A program made the position numbers and the translations under genes. Below are positions 19,686 to 30,492 of a stretch of DNA of 64,000 bases, in pieces (the stretch's first letter is position 1; every line of letters starts with the position of its first letter). This stretch comes from Bordetella genomosp. 9. Its GTDB lineage: Bacteria > Pseudomonadota > Gammaproteobacteria > Burkholderiales > Burkholderiaceae_B. Where the stretch lies: assembly GCF_002261425.1 (NCBI RefSeq), contig NZ_NEVJ01000003.1, positions 248,001-312,000 on the forward strand. The letters run 5' to 3'. The notes beneath the pieces were generated by a model. It was given only the letters and a program-made list of their open reading frames with translations. It made no database searches and was not told where the DNA came from.

Positions 19686-20516
19686 GTGACGCCATTCGAA
19701 ACCGCCGGCGCCCACCCGGCGCCCGCCGCCGATCCATGCCTGCGGCAGGCACGCCACGGCGGCGTGCTGGTATTGACGCTGGACCGGCCCGAGCGCCGCA
19801 ACGCGCTCAGCCTGCCGCTGTATGAAAGCCTGCTGGCGGCCCTGCAGGCCGCCGCCCGCGATGACGAAATCGGCGCCGTCGTGCTGACGGGCGCGGGTCC
19901 GTCGTTCTGCGCCGGCGGCGACGTCGTGCGCATGGCCAACAATGCGGGAACGACGCCCGCGCCTTTCGAGAGCCGCTTGCGCGATCTGCGGCGCCGCACC
20001 GGCATCAGCGAATTGCTCCATGCCATGCCCAAGCCGACCATCTCCATGATCCGCGGCCACGCGATAGGCGCGGGCCTGAGCCTGGCCCTGGCCTGCGACA
20101 TGCGCTACGCGGACACGACCGCCCGCCTGCGGACCGGCTTCGTCGACGTCGGGCTGTCGGGCGACTTCGGCGCGCATTACTTCCTGCCGCGCCTCGTCGG
20201 CGCCGCCAAGGCCCGCGAGCTTTTCCTGACCTCACCCATGCTGGACGCGCCGGCCGCTGCGGCGCTGGGGCTGCTCAATGGCGTCTTCGAACCGGACGCA
20301 TTGGAAACCGCCGTCATGGACACCGCTACCCGACTCGCACGAGGCCCGCGCGCCGCGATCGCCCACATCAAGGACAACCTGAACGAAGCCGCCCATCTGC
20401 GCCTGGACGAAGTCCTGGACCGTGAATGCTGGCGGCAGCTCCGCTGCATGGAAACCCCCGACCACCACGAAGCCGCCCGCGCATTCGCCGAAAAGCGTCC
20501 GCCACGGTTCGCCTAG
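19686..20516 (+). CDS. Crotonase-family enoyl-CoA hydratase/isomerase
   Basis: This 276-residue crotonase-fold protein acts on acyl-CoA thioesters. It shows the oxyanion-hole segments GAGPSFCAGGDVVRM and GHAIGAGLSLALACDMRYAD. Of the two glutamates used by classical hydratases, the first position reads Ser (GAGLSL) and the second Asp (FVDVG). An isomerase of the PaaG type or another crotonase reaction is therefore more likely than simple hydration. The start is GTG at 19686 with an AAGGAG site; the ATG just upstream runs into a stop at once. The neighbours give no pathway. Confidence 0.85.
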   Translation: MTPFETAGAHPAPAADPCLRQARHGGVLVLTLDRPERRNALSLPLYESLLAALQAAARDDEIGAVVLTGAGPSFCAGGDVVRMANNAGTTPAPFESRLRDLRRRTGISELLHAMPKPTISMIRGHAIGAGLSLALACDMRYADTTARLRTGFVDVGLSGDFGAHYFLPRLVGAAKARELFLTSPMLDAPAAAALGLLNGVFEPDALETAVMDTATRLARGPRAAIAHIKDNLNEAAHLRLDEVLDRECWRQLRCMETPDHHEAARAFAEKRPPRFA

Positions 20517-20555
20517 CGGACGAGCGGGATCGCCCTTGAACCGGGGCGTACGGGT

Positions 20556-21683
20556 TCAGGGTCGTGCGCCGCCCGCGTAGGCCTGCGTGGCGCGCGGCCC
20601 GGGGGCGGGGGCTTGCGCGGTGGGGTAGTGTTGTTCCGCGCCGCTGGGCAGGGCGGCCACCATGGGGGCGCGCATCCATGCCGCGATGTCGCGCCAGACG
20701 ATCTCGGCCTGCAGGTCCCGGAGCAGCATGTGGTAGCCGTCGCTGTACAGCGCGACGCGCGGGCGCGCGTCGACGGGGGCGATCTCGATACGGCGCAGGG
20801 TTTCGGTGACCACCTTGTCGGGCAGCACCTGTTCGTGGCGCCCGAACAGCACCAGCAGCGGAACGTTCGGCGGGATGGCGGGCAGGGCGTCTTCGGCGTT
20901 GCTCATCAGGTCCACCAGCCCTTTCAAGGCGTCGATGCGCGTGCGCTTGATGACCAGCGGGTCCTTGCCCAGCGCGCGCAGCATTTCGATGTTGTCGGAC
21001 GGCATGATCTTCAGGCCGCGCGGCGGCTCGACTTCCATGCCGGGGACGGTGTTGTAGCCCAGCCATAGGGTGAAGCGGTAGAACGGGTTCATGACCTCCC
21101 GGCCCCACATGGCGGGGGCCGACAGGATGGCGCCGGCGATATGCGTGGACAGCGGTGCATGCTGTCCCATGCCCGGCGGACCGCCCAGCGCGGACGCCAC
21201 CACGGCGCCGCCCATGCTTTCGCCCAGCACGTAGACCGGCACGCCGGGATGCGCGGCGGACACCGCGGCGACGGCGGCGTTCAGGTCGGCGACCATGGTG
21301 GCGGTATCCGCCCAGATCCCCGGCCTGGGCCCGGCGCCGAAGCCGCGTTGATCATAGGCATAGGTCACGATGCCCTGTCCCGCCCAGTAGCGGGCGGCCT
21401 GGTCGAACGCATTGGAATAATCGTTCATCCCGTGCAGCGCGACGATGGCCGCCCAGGGCGGCTGGGCCGGCTGCCAGTTGCGCAGGGGCAGGTGCGCCCC
21501 GTCGACGGACACCAGGGTATTGCCGTCGATCGCCGGCGTGACGCTGGCCGGGCCCATGGGCTGGAAGCTGGTGCTGCAGGCCGCCAGCGCCAGCGTGGCC
21601 AGCACGCAGGCGAACCGCGGCCAGGCCCGCGCGCGCGGATGCGGGCGGCTGGGCGGCGGAGCGGGCGGACGGGCGATCGGCAT
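20556..21683 (-). CDS. Alpha/beta-hydrolase lipoprotein (monoacylglycerol lipase-like)
   Basis: This is a 375-residue lipoprotein hydrolase. The signal ends L-A-L-A-A-C, so the Cys is acylated and the enzyme sits on the membrane facing the periplasm. The catalytic domain has the nucleophile elbow GESMGG, the oxyanion region LHGMNDYS, the DQRGFG segment, and late Asp (FGRHEQVLP region) and His (SDGYHML) candidates. The layout resembles monoacylglycerol lipases. The ATG at 21683 is preferred over the frame start at 21734, which adds an unconserved leader. The C-terminal tail after residue 340 is Pro/Ala-rich. It is transcribed away from the mod operon. Confidence 0.87.
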   Translation of the reverse strand: MPIARPPAPPPSRPHPRARAWPRFACVLATLALAACSTSFQPMGPASVTPAIDGNTLVSVDGAHLPLRNWQPAQPPWAAIVALHGMNDYSNAFDQAARYWAGQGIVTYAYDQRGFGAGPRPGIWADTATMVADLNAAVAAVSAAHPGVPVYVLGESMGGAVVASALGGPPGMGQHAPLSTHIAGAILSAPAMWGREVMNPFYRFTLWLGYNTVPGMEVEPPRGLKIMPSDNIEMLRALGKDPLVIKRTRIDALKGLVDLMSNAEDALPAIPPNVPLLVLFGRHEQVLPDKVVTETLRRIEIAPVDARPRVALYSDGYHMLLRDLQAEIVWRDIAAWMRAPMVAALPSGAEQHYPTAQAPAPGPRATQAYAGGARP

Positions 21684-21692
21684 GGTGGATGA

Positions 21693-22631
<939 letters not shown>

Positions 22632-22643
22632 GACGATACAACC

Positions 22644-23321
22644 ATGCTGACGAGCGAGGACGCGGCCGCCATCTGGCTTACGCTGAAGCTGGCGGCGCTG
22701 ACCACCTGCCTGCTGCTGGTCATCGGCACGCCCATCGCCTGGTGGCTGGCGCGTACCTCGTCGCGCTGGCGCGGCCCGGTCAGCGCGGTGGTGGCGCTGC
22801 CGCTCGTCCTGCCGCCCACGGTGATCGGTTTCTATCTGTTGCTCGCGATGGGGCCGAACGGCTATGTCGGCAAGCTGACCCAGGCCCTGGGCATCGGTAC
22901 GCTGCCGTTCAGTTTCGCCGGTCTGGTGGTGGGCTCGCTGGTGTATTCGCTGCCGTTCGTGGTCCAGCCCCTGCACAATGCCTACGCCGCGGTCGGCCGT
23001 TGGCCCCTGGAAGCCGCCGCCACGCTGCGGGCGAGCGCCTGGGACCGTTTCGTGACGGTGGCGCTGCCGCTGGCGCGTCCGGGCTACCTGACGGCCGCCG
23101 TGCTGGGCTTCGCCCACACCGTGGGCGAATTCGGCGTGGTGCTGATGATAGGCGGCAATATTCCTGGCCGCACCCGCGTGGTCTCGGTACAGATCTACGA
23201 CCACGTCGAAGCCCTGGAATACAGCCGCGCGCACATCCTGGCGGCCGGGATGGTGGTGCTTTCCTTCCTGATCCTGCTGTTGCTTTACGCACGGCGCCGC
23301 GATCCCTGGAGCAAGGCGTGA
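22644..23321 (+). CDS. modB: Molybdate ABC transporter permease
   Basis: This 225-residue permease has five to six membrane helices. The cytoplasmic EAA loop reads [27 protein letters not shown], the coupling site for Mod[17 protein letters not shown] is typical of ModB. The stop overlaps the GTG start of modC (GTGA), so the two are translationally coupled. Confidence 0.94.
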   Translation: MLTSEDAAAIWLTLKLAALTTCLLLVIGTPIAWWLARTSSRWRGPVSAVVALPLVLPPTVIGFYLLLAMGPNGYVGKLTQALGIGTLPFSFAGLVVGSLVYSLPFVVQPLHNAYAAVGRWPLEAAATLRASAWDRFVTVALPLARPGYLTAAVLGFAHTVGEFGVVLMIGGNIPGRTRVVSVQIYDHVEALEYSRAHILAAGMVVLSFLILLLLYARRRDPWSKA

Positions 23322-24472
23322 GCGCGCTGGCGGGGCAGGGGCCGCGGCCGGCGGACGCGACGCCGGCGGTCATCGAAGCGGGCGGCGGGCGGACGATAGA
23401 AGCCCGATTCCGCCTGCGCTACGGCGATTTCGGCCTGGACGTGGGGCTGAACCTGCCGGGCGGCGGTGTGACGGCGCTGTTCGGGCCCTCGGGGTCGGGC
23501 AAGACCACGCTGCTGCGTTGCATCGCCGGGCTGGAAACCGCCGACCCCGGCTATCTGAGCGTCAATGGCGAGGTCTGGCTGGATACCTCGCGTGGCTACG
23601 TATTGCCGCCGCACCGGCGGCCGCTGGGCTACGTTTTCCAGGACGCGAACCTGTTCCCGCACCTGGACGTGCGCGCCAACCTGCACTACGGCTACAAGCG
23701 CGTGGCGCCGGCGGAGCGCCGCATACAGCCCGACGACGCGATCGCCTTGCTGGGCATCGGGCACCTGTTGGCGCGCATGCCGGCCAGGTTGTCGGGCGGC
23801 GAACGCCAGCGGGTGGGCATCGCCCGGGCGCTATTGACCAGCCCCCGCCTGTTGCTGATGGACGAGCCCCTGGCCGCGCTGGACGACCGCCGCAAGCAGG
23901 AGATCGTGCCTTACCTGGAACGGCTGCACGATGAGCTCGATATCCCGGTGATCTACGTCAGCCACGCGGCCCACGAGGTCGCGCGCCTGGCGGATCACGT
24001 GGTCCTGATGGACAACGGCCGCGTGGTGTCCAGCGGGCCGATCGCGGAAACGCTGGCCGACCTCGGCCTGCCACCGGCGCGCGGCGACGATGCCTCGGTC
24101 GTGGTGCAGGGCGTCGCCGCGGGGTACGACGAAAGCTACCGGCTGCTGTCGGTGGGCTTGCCCGGCAGCCGTTCCACCCTGCGGGTGGTGCACGCCGCCG
24201 CGCCGGCGGGGCGGCGCATGCGTCTGGTGGTCAAGGCGCGCGACGTCAGCCTGGCGCTGACCCGGCAGGACGACGGCAGCATGCTCAACATCCTGCCGGT
24301 CACCGTACAGGGCAGCACGCCGGCGGACAATCCCGCCCACGTGATGGTGCGCCTGGACGCGGACGGCACGCCCTTGCTGGCCCGCGTCACCCGCTATTCG
24401 CATGACCGCCTGGAGCTCACTCCGGGCTTGCGGCTGTGGGCGCAGATCAAGGCCGTTTCGCTGCTGGTTTGA
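23318..24472 (+). CDS. modC: Molybdate ABC transporter ATP-binding protein
   Basis: This 384-residue ATPase drives molybdate import. Walker A is GPSGSGKTT, the signature is LSGGERQR, and Walker B is [12 protein letters not shown] followed by the H-loop [10 protein letters not shown]-terminal TOBE/Mop-type molybdate-sensing domain (about residues 305-375) is present. The frame is open far upstream inside modB, but the GTG that overlaps the modB stop is the natural start; it gives the usual length plus a short N-terminal extension. A glycosyltransferase gene follows 54 bp later. Confidence 0.94.
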   Translation: MSALAGQGPRPADATPAVIEAGGGRTIEARFRLRYGDFGLDVGLNLPGGGVTALFGPSGSGKTTLLRCIAGLETADPGYLSVNGEVWLDTSRGYVLPPHRRPLGYVFQDANLFPHLDVRANLHYGYKRVAPAERRIQPDDAIALLGIGHLLARMPARLSGGERQRVGIARALLTSPRLLLMDEPLAALDDRRKQEIVPYLERLHDELDIPVIYVSHAAHEVARLADHVVLMDNGRVVSSGPIAETLADLGLPPARGDDASVVVQGVAAGYDESYRLLSVGLPGSRSTLRVVHAAAPAGRRMRLVVKARDVSLALTRQDDGSMLNILPVTVQGSTPADNPAHVMVRLDADGTPLLARVTRYSHDRLELTPGLRLWAQIKAVSLLV

Positions 24473-24526
24473 AGGGACGCTAAAATCCGCCCGGATTAAT
24501 ACTTTCGGCGTCATGCCCCCGGGTTC

Positions 24527-25503
24527 GTGGATCTCATCCAGGTCAGCATCGTTATGCCGGTGTACAACTGCGCCGCGTTCCTGCCGGCATCGCTGGATTC
24601 CCTGCTGGGCCAGCGCGGGTTGTCACTGGAAATCATCGCGGTCAATGACGGTTCTTCCGACGACAGCCTTGCCGTGCTGCGCGAACGGGCGCGGGCGGAT
24701 GCGCGCCTGCGCGTCATCGACCAGGCGAACCAGGGGCCGTCGGTGGCCCGCAATGCCGGATTGCAGGCGGCGCGCGGCGAGTGGATCGTGTTCGCCGATG
24801 CCGACGACTGGGTCACCCCGGATACCTTGCGGGAATGGCATGACCTGGCGCGCTCCGGCGACGTGGACGTCCTGATCGGCAACGGCTACCGCTTCGCCAC
24901 CGAGCCGCTGGCGCCCACCAAGGGGCCACTGCTGCAGCGCCAACGCTGGGGCGAAGTCATGTCCGGCCCCGACTGGATCGTCCATTGCACCAGCCAGGGG
25001 GAATGGCCTCATTATGTCTGGTTGCAGCTGATCCGGCGTTCTTTGATCGAGCAGCATGGATTGCGTTTCACGCCGGCCCTGCTGCACGAGGACATACTCT
25101 GGACGCTGCATCTGGCGCTGGCGGCCCGGCGCGTGGGCTTCGCGCGCCGGCCCGCGTATGCCTACCGCCTCAACCCGGATTCCATCGTTCGTTCCCCATC
25201 CCAGGCGTCGCTGGCGCGTCGGGCGCAGAGCTACGTCCACATACTGAAGACCCTGGTCGACTGCGCGGGCGCCGTGCGCGGCGATCCGGCGCTGCGGCGT
25301 GCGCTGTTGCGGCACGCCAATGTGGAATGCACGCATCTGGAAAGCATCCTGCGCAAGGAAATGCATGGCGGGCCCTTGCGCCGCGATGTGGCCCGCCGGC
25401 TGCATGAGATGAAGATCTGGCGCGCGCTGTGGCGGGGCGCCAGCGGTCTCAGGCAACGCCGCCGCCTGGCCCGCTGCTATCTGACCGTCGCACGCTATCG
25501 CCG

Positions 25504-25507
<4 letters not shown>
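24527..25507 (+). CDS. Family 2 glycosyltransferase
   Basis: This 326-residue GT-A fold glycosyltransferase adds a sugar from a nucleotide donor to a surface polysaccharide or LPS acceptor. It shows the opening QVSIVMPVYNCAAFLPASLDSLL, the NDGSSDDS loop, NQGPSVARNAGL and the metal-binding D-A-D-D-W motif. The start is GTG at 24527 with a poor ribosome site. It sits between modC and the ModE-like gene and overlaps that gene's ATG by 4 bp. No other polysaccharide gene is nearby, so this is an odd passenger in a molybdate operon. Confidence 0.88.
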
Positions 25508-25966
<459 letters not shown>

Positions 25967-26008
25967 AGGGCAGGGCCAGGGACCGGGCGGCGCGCGCCGC
26001 CGTTGCGT

Positions 26009-26947
26009 TCACTTCTTCCTGCGCGACGTTCGTCCCGTCCCCCCGGCATGGGTGTCGATCTGCGCCACAGCGGCGCTGAACAGGTCGATGAAGCGCTGGC
26101 TCGGATCCGACAGCACCGATCCCCGCCGCGTGATCAGGTTCAGCGAACGCCGCACCACCGGGTCGCGCAGCGGCGTGAGCAGCATGTCGTGCGCCGCGGC
26201 GGCCGGCCGTATGCTGGTCGGCACGATGGCCACGCCCAGGTCCTCGCGCGCCAGCGCCAGCGCGGTGATCGTGTTGGTCGCTTCGTATGCCGGCCGCAGC
26301 GCCTGGCCCGCGCCCATGAATACGTTCTCGGTCAGCGTGCGCACCGTGCTGCCCACGGTCAGGGTGATGATGGGTTCGGACAGGATGTCCTTCCAGCGCA
26401 CGATGCGTTTGCGCGCCAGCGCATGTCCCGGCGGAAAGGCCACCGCCAGCGTGTCCTCGGTCAAGGCCTGGCTATCCAGTTCGCTGTTCTTCTGTATGCC
26501 GAACCCCAGCCCGAAGTCGATTTCGCGCGCGTAGATCCGGCCGATGATTTCCTCGTTCACGCATTCGCGGAACACCACCGACACGCGCGGGTAGTCGTCG
26601 CGGAAGGCTTTCAGTACTTCCGGCAGCACCGTTCCCGCCAACTGCGGCGCCAGGCCCAGTGAGATCCGGCCCGCCTGGTCCGCGGCCAGGCCGCGCCCGC
26701 ACGCCAGCACGGCCTGCGCATCCGCCAGCATGCGTTCGGCGATGGGCAATACCTGGCTGCCGGCCGGCGTCAGCGCGACGCTGCGCGTGGTGCGCTCGAC
26801 CAGCCGCGTATCGAGACGTTCTTCCAGCCGCCTGATCAGGATGCTCAATCCGGCCTGCGTCAGATGCAGCTGATCCGCGGCCCGCGAAAACCCGCCCAGG
26901 CGCGCGAGCAGCACGAAGGCTTCCAATTGGCGCAGGTTCAGATTCAT
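26009..26947 (-). CDS. LysR-family transcriptional regulator
   Basis: This 312-residue LysR regulator has its HTH in about residues 5-62 (FSRAADQLHLTQAGLSILIRRLEERL) and an effector domain in 90-295. The C-terminus is basic (GTGRTSRRKK). The ATG at 26947 is used; the upstream TTG at 26959 is less likely. It is divergent from the aconitase-like pair at 27043 and probably controls it and the following Bug gene. Confidence 0.9.
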   Translation of the reverse strand: MNLNLRQLEAFVLLARLGGFSRAADQLHLTQAGLSILIRRLEERLDTRLVERTTRSVALTPAGSQVLPIAERMLADAQAVLACGRGLAADQAGRISLGLAPQLAGTVLPEVLKAFRDDYPRVSVVFRECVNEEIIGRIYAREIDFGLGFGIQKNSELDSQALTEDTLAVAFPPGHALARKRIVRWKDILSEPIITLTVGSTVRTLTENVFMGAGQALRPAYEATNTITALALAREDLGVAIVPTSIRPAAAAHDMLLTPLRDPVVRRSLNLITRRGSVLSDPSQRFIDLFSAAVAQIDTHAGGTGRTSRRKK

Positions 26948-26969
26948 AAAGTTCTGCAATGAGTGGATA

Positions 26970-26994
26970 GTTGACTGTTATTTTACTTATCAAC
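26970..26994. promoter_or_regulatory. Candidate LysR site between divergent genes
   Basis: GTTGA (26970-26974) and TCAAC (26990-26994) form an inverted repeat with a 15-nt AT-rich centre, just upstream of the LysR start. Outer GTGG and CCAC add some symmetry. The position fits an autoregulatory LysR site, but the arms are short. Confidence 0.35.
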
Positions 26995-27042
26995 CACGGC
27001 GCATGACACTGTCGCATCGCTTCCACGTGCAGGGCCAAGGAC

Positions 27043-28353
27043 ATGGGTTACACCGCTATCGAAAAGGTGCTGGCACGGACTTCGGGTAAACCCGGCGTTC
27101 GTGCGGGCGATCTGGTTTACCCGGAGCCCGACATGGTGATGATCCACGACGGCCTGGTGAAGGAAGCCAAGGTCGAACTGGACCGCATCGGCATCGGCCG
27201 CGTCATGCAGCCGCAGAAGGTCATGATGGTCAGCGACCATGACACGGTCTACGGCAGCGACCGCGCCGCCGAGCGCGGCGCCTTCAATCGCAAGGCGGCG
27301 GCGCAATGGGGCGTGGGCAACTTCTATGACGCGGGACGCGGCGGCCACGGCCATATCTTCCCGATGGAAGACGGCAAGGTCCTGCCCGGCATGTTCTATT
27401 TCGACAACGACACCCACGCCACCAATGCCGGCGCCGTCGGCGCCTTCGGCATGCGGGTGGGCAATGAGATCTCGCGCGTGCTGGCCACCGGGACGACCTG
27501 GGTGGAAGTGCCGCGCACGGTGTTGCTGGAACTGCGCGGCCGGCTGGCCGACGGCGTCATGGCGCGCGATATCGGTTTCTTCCTGGCGCGCCAGGTCAAG
27601 CGCAAGGTGCTGGACATCGACCTGGATTACCGCGTGGTCGAATATGCCGGCGACCTCGATGCCTTCGGCTTCGGCGCGCGCGTGGCCCTGTGCAGCACGC
27701 CCACGGAAATGCGCGCGGCCGGCGTTTTCGTGCCGCCGTCGGAGGCCATGCTGGCCTACTGCCGGCGCCATGCGCAGCGCGACTTCGAGCCCGTGTACAG
27801 CGATCCCGACGCGGAATATGAATCGCGGCACCTGATCGAACTGGCGCATATCGCGCCCCAGGTCTCCCTGCCGGGCAACGTCGGCAATGCGGTGGACGTG
27901 GGCGAAGCCGCGGGCACGCGCATCGACCACGCCTTCATCGGTTCCTGTGGCTCCGGCACCTACGAAGACATGCTGCGCGCGGCCAGCGTACTGAAGGGCC
28001 GGCGTATCGCCGATCACGTCAGGCTGTTCATCGTGCCCGGCACCGAAAAGTCCACCCGCCGGCTGGCGGAAGAGGGCGTCATGCAAGTGTTGCTGGACGC
28101 CGGCGCGATGCTGCTGCCGGCCGGCTGTGGCCCCTGCAACGACGCGGTGGTCGGGCCGCTGGCGTCGGGCGAAGCTTCCATTTCGACCGCCACGAACAAC
28201 AACGCGGGGCGCTTCGGGCCGACCGACGCGCGCCTGTACCTGGGCAATCCGGCCACGGTGGCGGCGTCGGCGGTGGCCGGCTGTATCGCCGATCCGCGCG
28301 GGCTGGATGCCGATGCCGACCTGTATCGCCGTAGCGAGGCCGCCTATGAATGA
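27043..28353 (+). CDS. Aconitase/LeuC-family dehydratase large subunit
   Basis: This 436-residue large subunit of a two-subunit aconitase-superfamily hydro-lyase resembles LeuC, homoaconitase and dimethylmalate dehydratase. The [4Fe-4S] ligands are visible: Cys302 in GSCGSGT, and Cys362 and Cys365 in AGCGPCND. The substrate region GMFYFDNDTHATNAGAVGAFG differs from the LeuC GDSHTSTHGAFGA form, so this is a separate clade and probably not the leucine enzyme. The small subunit gene overlaps by 8 bp. The adjacent LysR and Bug genes point to catabolism of a hydroxy-di- or tricarboxylate. Confidence 0.85.
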   Translation: MGYTAIEKVLARTSGKPGVRAGDLVYPEPDMVMIHDGLVKEAKVELDRIGIGRVMQPQKVMMVSDHDTVYGSDRAAERGAFNRKAAAQWGVGNFYDAGRGGHGHIFPMEDGKVLPGMFYFDNDTHATNAGAVGAFGMRVGNEISRVLATGTTWVEVPRTVLLELRGRLADGVMARDIGFFLARQVKRKVLDIDLDYRVVEYAGDLDAFGFGARVALCSTPTEMRAAGVFVPPSEAMLAYCRRHAQRDFEPVYSDPDAEYESRHLIELAHIAPQVSLPGNVGNAVDVGEAAGTRIDHAFIGSCGSGTYEDMLRAASVLKGRRIADHVRLFIVPGTEKSTRRLAEEGVMQVLLDAGAMLLPAGCGPCNDAVVGPLASGEASISTATNNNAGRFGPTDARLYLGNPATVAASAVAGCIADPRGLDADADLYRRSEAAYE

Positions 28354-28897
28354 CTATCAATGGGTCCTGCGAGGCCGCTGCTACAAGTTGGGCGACGATG
28401 TGCCGCACCCCGGCGGGGTCATCCCCGCGCGCTTCATCACTGCGCGCGAGATGGATCCGGCGGTGCTGACGCCGCACCTGTTCGCGGAAACGGATCCGGG
28501 TTTCGTGGAGCGATGCCGTCCGGGCGACATCATCGTCACCGGCCGCAATTTCGGCATGGGTCCCAAGGGCAATGGCTATGTCGCGATGCAGGCCCTGGGC
28601 CTGGGCCTGGTCTGCGCATCGATGTCGGTGCAGGCGTACCGCGCGGCGATCAGCACCGGCCTGCGCGTGCTGAACCATTGCACCGACATCACGGCGTATT
28701 GCGAGACCGGCGACGATCTGGAAGTGGATTTCCTGAACGGGACGTTCAGCAACCACACGCAGTCGCTGACCCGCCAGCTGCCGCCGGTGCCCGAGGCCCT
28801 GCGCGAGCTGCTGGCCTGCGGAGGTAACGAAGGCTGGCTCAAGCATTGGTGGACGACGCGGCAGGACGCGCCCGCCGCCGCCGCGGGGCAGCGCTAG
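28346..28897 (+). CDS. Aconitase/LeuD-family dehydratase small subunit
   Basis: This 183-residue swivel-domain partner of the preceding subunit has the conserved substrate-loop region reading GRNFGMGPKGNGYVAMQALG, at the place where LeuD has the GSSRE motif. The change supports a substrate other than isopropylmalate. The ATG at 28346 lies inside the last codons of the large subunit gene, giving tight coupling and an expected 1:1 complex. A hairpin cluster follows downstream. Confidence 0.85.
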   Translation: MNDYQWVLRGRCYKLGDDVPHPGGVIPARFITAREMDPAVLTPHLFAETDPGFVERCRPGDIIVTGRNFGMGPKGNGYVAMQALGLGLVCASMSVQAYRAAISTGLRVLNHCTDITAYCETGDDLEVDFLNGTFSNHTQSLTRQLPPVPEALRELLACGGNEGWLKHWWTTRQDAPAAAAGQR

Positions 28898-28958
28898 CGA
28901 CAGTATCGATTCCGTGATCCACGCCAGCCGGCGGATGGGTCACCAGCATGTACAAGGA

Positions 28959-29001
28959 TCCGCGCCTGCAGGCGCGGACAGTCCACCGGAAAGAAGGTGG
29001 A
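28959..29001. terminator. Paired hairpins after the aconitase-like genes
   Basis: A 20-bp perfect palindrome (TCCGCGCCTG/CAGGCGCGGA, 28959-28978) is followed four bases later by TCCACC-N8-GGTGGA (28982-29001). There is no T tract. This may be a transcript-end or processing structure between the dehydratase genes and the Bug gene, or an operator. Confidence 0.45.
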
Positions 29002-29058
29002 GACGACATAAGCATAGGTACCGGCGGACAAGCAGGCACGGACCGATGCGGGGGACCA

Positions 29059-29083
29059 CCGCGCGCTCAGGCAGATCGCGCGG
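29059..29083. repeat. CCGCGCG/CGCGCGG hairpin upstream of Bug gene
   Basis: A 7-bp stem CCGCGCG (29059-29065) pairs with CGCGCGG (29077-29083) in the leader region 66 bp before the Bug ATG. A near-identical hairpin with the same 3' flank (GATCGCGCGGC) precedes the Bug gene at 34297. In GC-rich DNA chance is possible. Confidence 0.35.
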
Positions 29084-29148
29084 CGGTACTGTGTTCAATC
29101 GTCACAGGAGTGGCGTCGTGCCTTGCCGGTGCGCGCCTTTTTGCCATC

Positions 29149-30132
29149 ATGTCCATATCTCGATCGCGTTTCCTGCGCGGAGCGCTGGCTTGTGCCGTCC
29201 TCTGCGCGTCGTCCACCCTGGTGCGGGCGGCGGATACTTACCCCAATGGTCCCATCCGGTTCGTGGTGCCGGCCACGGCCGGCGGCACCACCGATGTGCT
29301 GGCGCGCGTGGTGGCGCAGCACATGACGCAATCGTGGGGCGTTCCCGTGATCGTGGAAAACCGCGCCGGGGCCGGTGGGGTCATCGGCGCCTCGTACGTC
29401 ATCTCCAGCAAGCCCGACGGCCAGACCGTGCTGATCGCGCCCAGCGCCTTCGGCGTGCGGTCCGCGCTGGACAGGCGGCTGCCCTATGATCCCTTGAAGG
29501 ATCTTGCCGGGGTGGGCCTGATGGCGCGCTCGCCCAGCTTCCTGGTGGTATCGACCAGCCTGGGCGTGAAGTCGCTGGCCGAGCTGGCGGCCTATGCGAA
29601 GGCGCGGCCGGATGGCGTCGCCTACGGTTCCGCCGGGGCCGGCAGCACCGGGCACCTGCACGCGGCGCAATTCGCGGCGGTGTACGGGTTCTCGGGTGTG
29701 CACGTGCCGTATCGCGGCACCCCGGAAGCGGTGACGGACGTCATGCAGAACCGGGTGCAGTATGCCTTCGCGCCGGGTCCGAATGCCTTGCCGCTGGCGC
29801 GCGACGGTCGCCTGGTGGTCCTGGGCGCGACGTCCGCAGCGGGGCAGAAGTTCCTGCCGGGCGTGGCCGTGGTCAACAAACCTGGCATGGACGGCGTCAA
29901 CGCCGACGACTGGTTCGGCGCCCTGGTGCCCGGCAAGACGCCGATGGATGTACGGCAGAAGCTCAGTGCCGAAATCGCCCGGATCCTGGCCTTGCCGGAC
30001 GTGCGCAAGCGGCTGAACGATCTGGGCGCCGAGCCCGTGTCCAGCACGCCCGAGCAATTCGACACGATGCTCAAGGACTACGTGACGTCGATACGCAAGC
30101 TCGGCGAAGAGATGAATATCTCGCTGGAGTAA
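29149..30132 (+). CDS. Bug-family (TctC) solute-binding protein
   Basis: This 327-residue periplasmic receptor has a signal peptide ending V-R-A-A-D. The core motifs are YPNGPIRFVVPATAGGTTDVLAR, VIVENRAGAGGVIGA and the HVPYRGT loop. The frame is open from 28948, but the Met at 29149 begins the signal peptide. Its location after the aconitase-like pair, with no divergent promoter between, suggests that it binds the substrate of that dehydratase. No membrane partners are near. Confidence 0.9.
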   Translation: MSISRSRFLRGALACAVLCASSTLVRAADTYPNGPIRFVVPATAGGTTDVLARVVAQHMTQSWGVPVIVENRAGAGGVIGASYVISSKPDGQTVLIAPSAFGVRSALDRRLPYDPLKDLAGVGLMARSPSFLVVSTSLGVKSLAELAAYAKARPDGVAYGSAGAGSTGHLHAAQFAAVYGFSGVHVPYRGTPEAVTDVMQNRVQYAFAPGPNALPLARDGRLVVLGATSAAGQKFLPGVAVVNKPGMDGVNADDWFGALVPGKTPMDVRQKLSAEIARILALPDVRKRLNDLGAEPVSSTPEQFDTMLKDYVTSIRKLGEEMNISLE

Positions 30133-30186
30133 ACCTGCGCGGGCAGCAGCGGCGGGGCCGCCGCCGCCCGCGACCGGCGGGTGTCG

Positions 30187-30471
30187 TCAGTGGTGATGAT
30201 CGTCGTGGTGCCCGTGGTCGTCATGGTGATCGTGATGATCGTCATGGCGCACCACCACGACCGGGCGACGGTAATGTCCCCATTCGTTGTGGCCGCGATA
30301 GACCACGGGCGGCGGGGCGACGTACACCGGGCGCGGGGCGACCACGACCGGCGGCGGCGCGGTATAGACAGGCGTGCCTATGCCCAGGTTGATGCTGACC
30401 TGGGCCTGGGCCGCCGGCAGCGCGGCTGCCGCGGCCAGGCCCGCCAGCGTGGCCAGGATAGCGCGTTTCAT
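30187..30471 (-). CDS. Small secreted His/Asp-rich protein
   Basis: This 94-residue protein has a signal peptide ending A-Q-A-Q (about residue 23), a Pro/Val-rich central segment with repeated VYTAPPPVVV/VYVAPPPVVY blocks, and a C-terminal tail of alternating His and Asp (about residues 76-94, ending HHDDHHH). The tail should bind divalent metals such as Ni, Zn or Cu in the periplasm. I recognise no named family beyond small YXWGXW/Pro-rich secreted proteins. It is 21 bp downstream of the CpxP-like gene on the same strand, so the two are probably co-transcribed. Confidence 0.75.
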   Translation of the reverse strand: MKRAILATLAGLAAAAALPAAQAQVSINLGIGTPVYTAPPPVVVAPRPVYVAPPPVVYRGHNEWGHYRRPVVVVRHDDHHDHHDDHGHHDDHHH

Positions 30472-30492
30472 TGGACGGTCCTCCGGCAACGG

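Noticed and set aside
27043..28897. Naming the aconitase-like pair leuCD
   Set aside because: The substrate loops differ from LeuC/LeuD, and the LysR and Bug neighbours suggest catabolism and not leucine synthesis.
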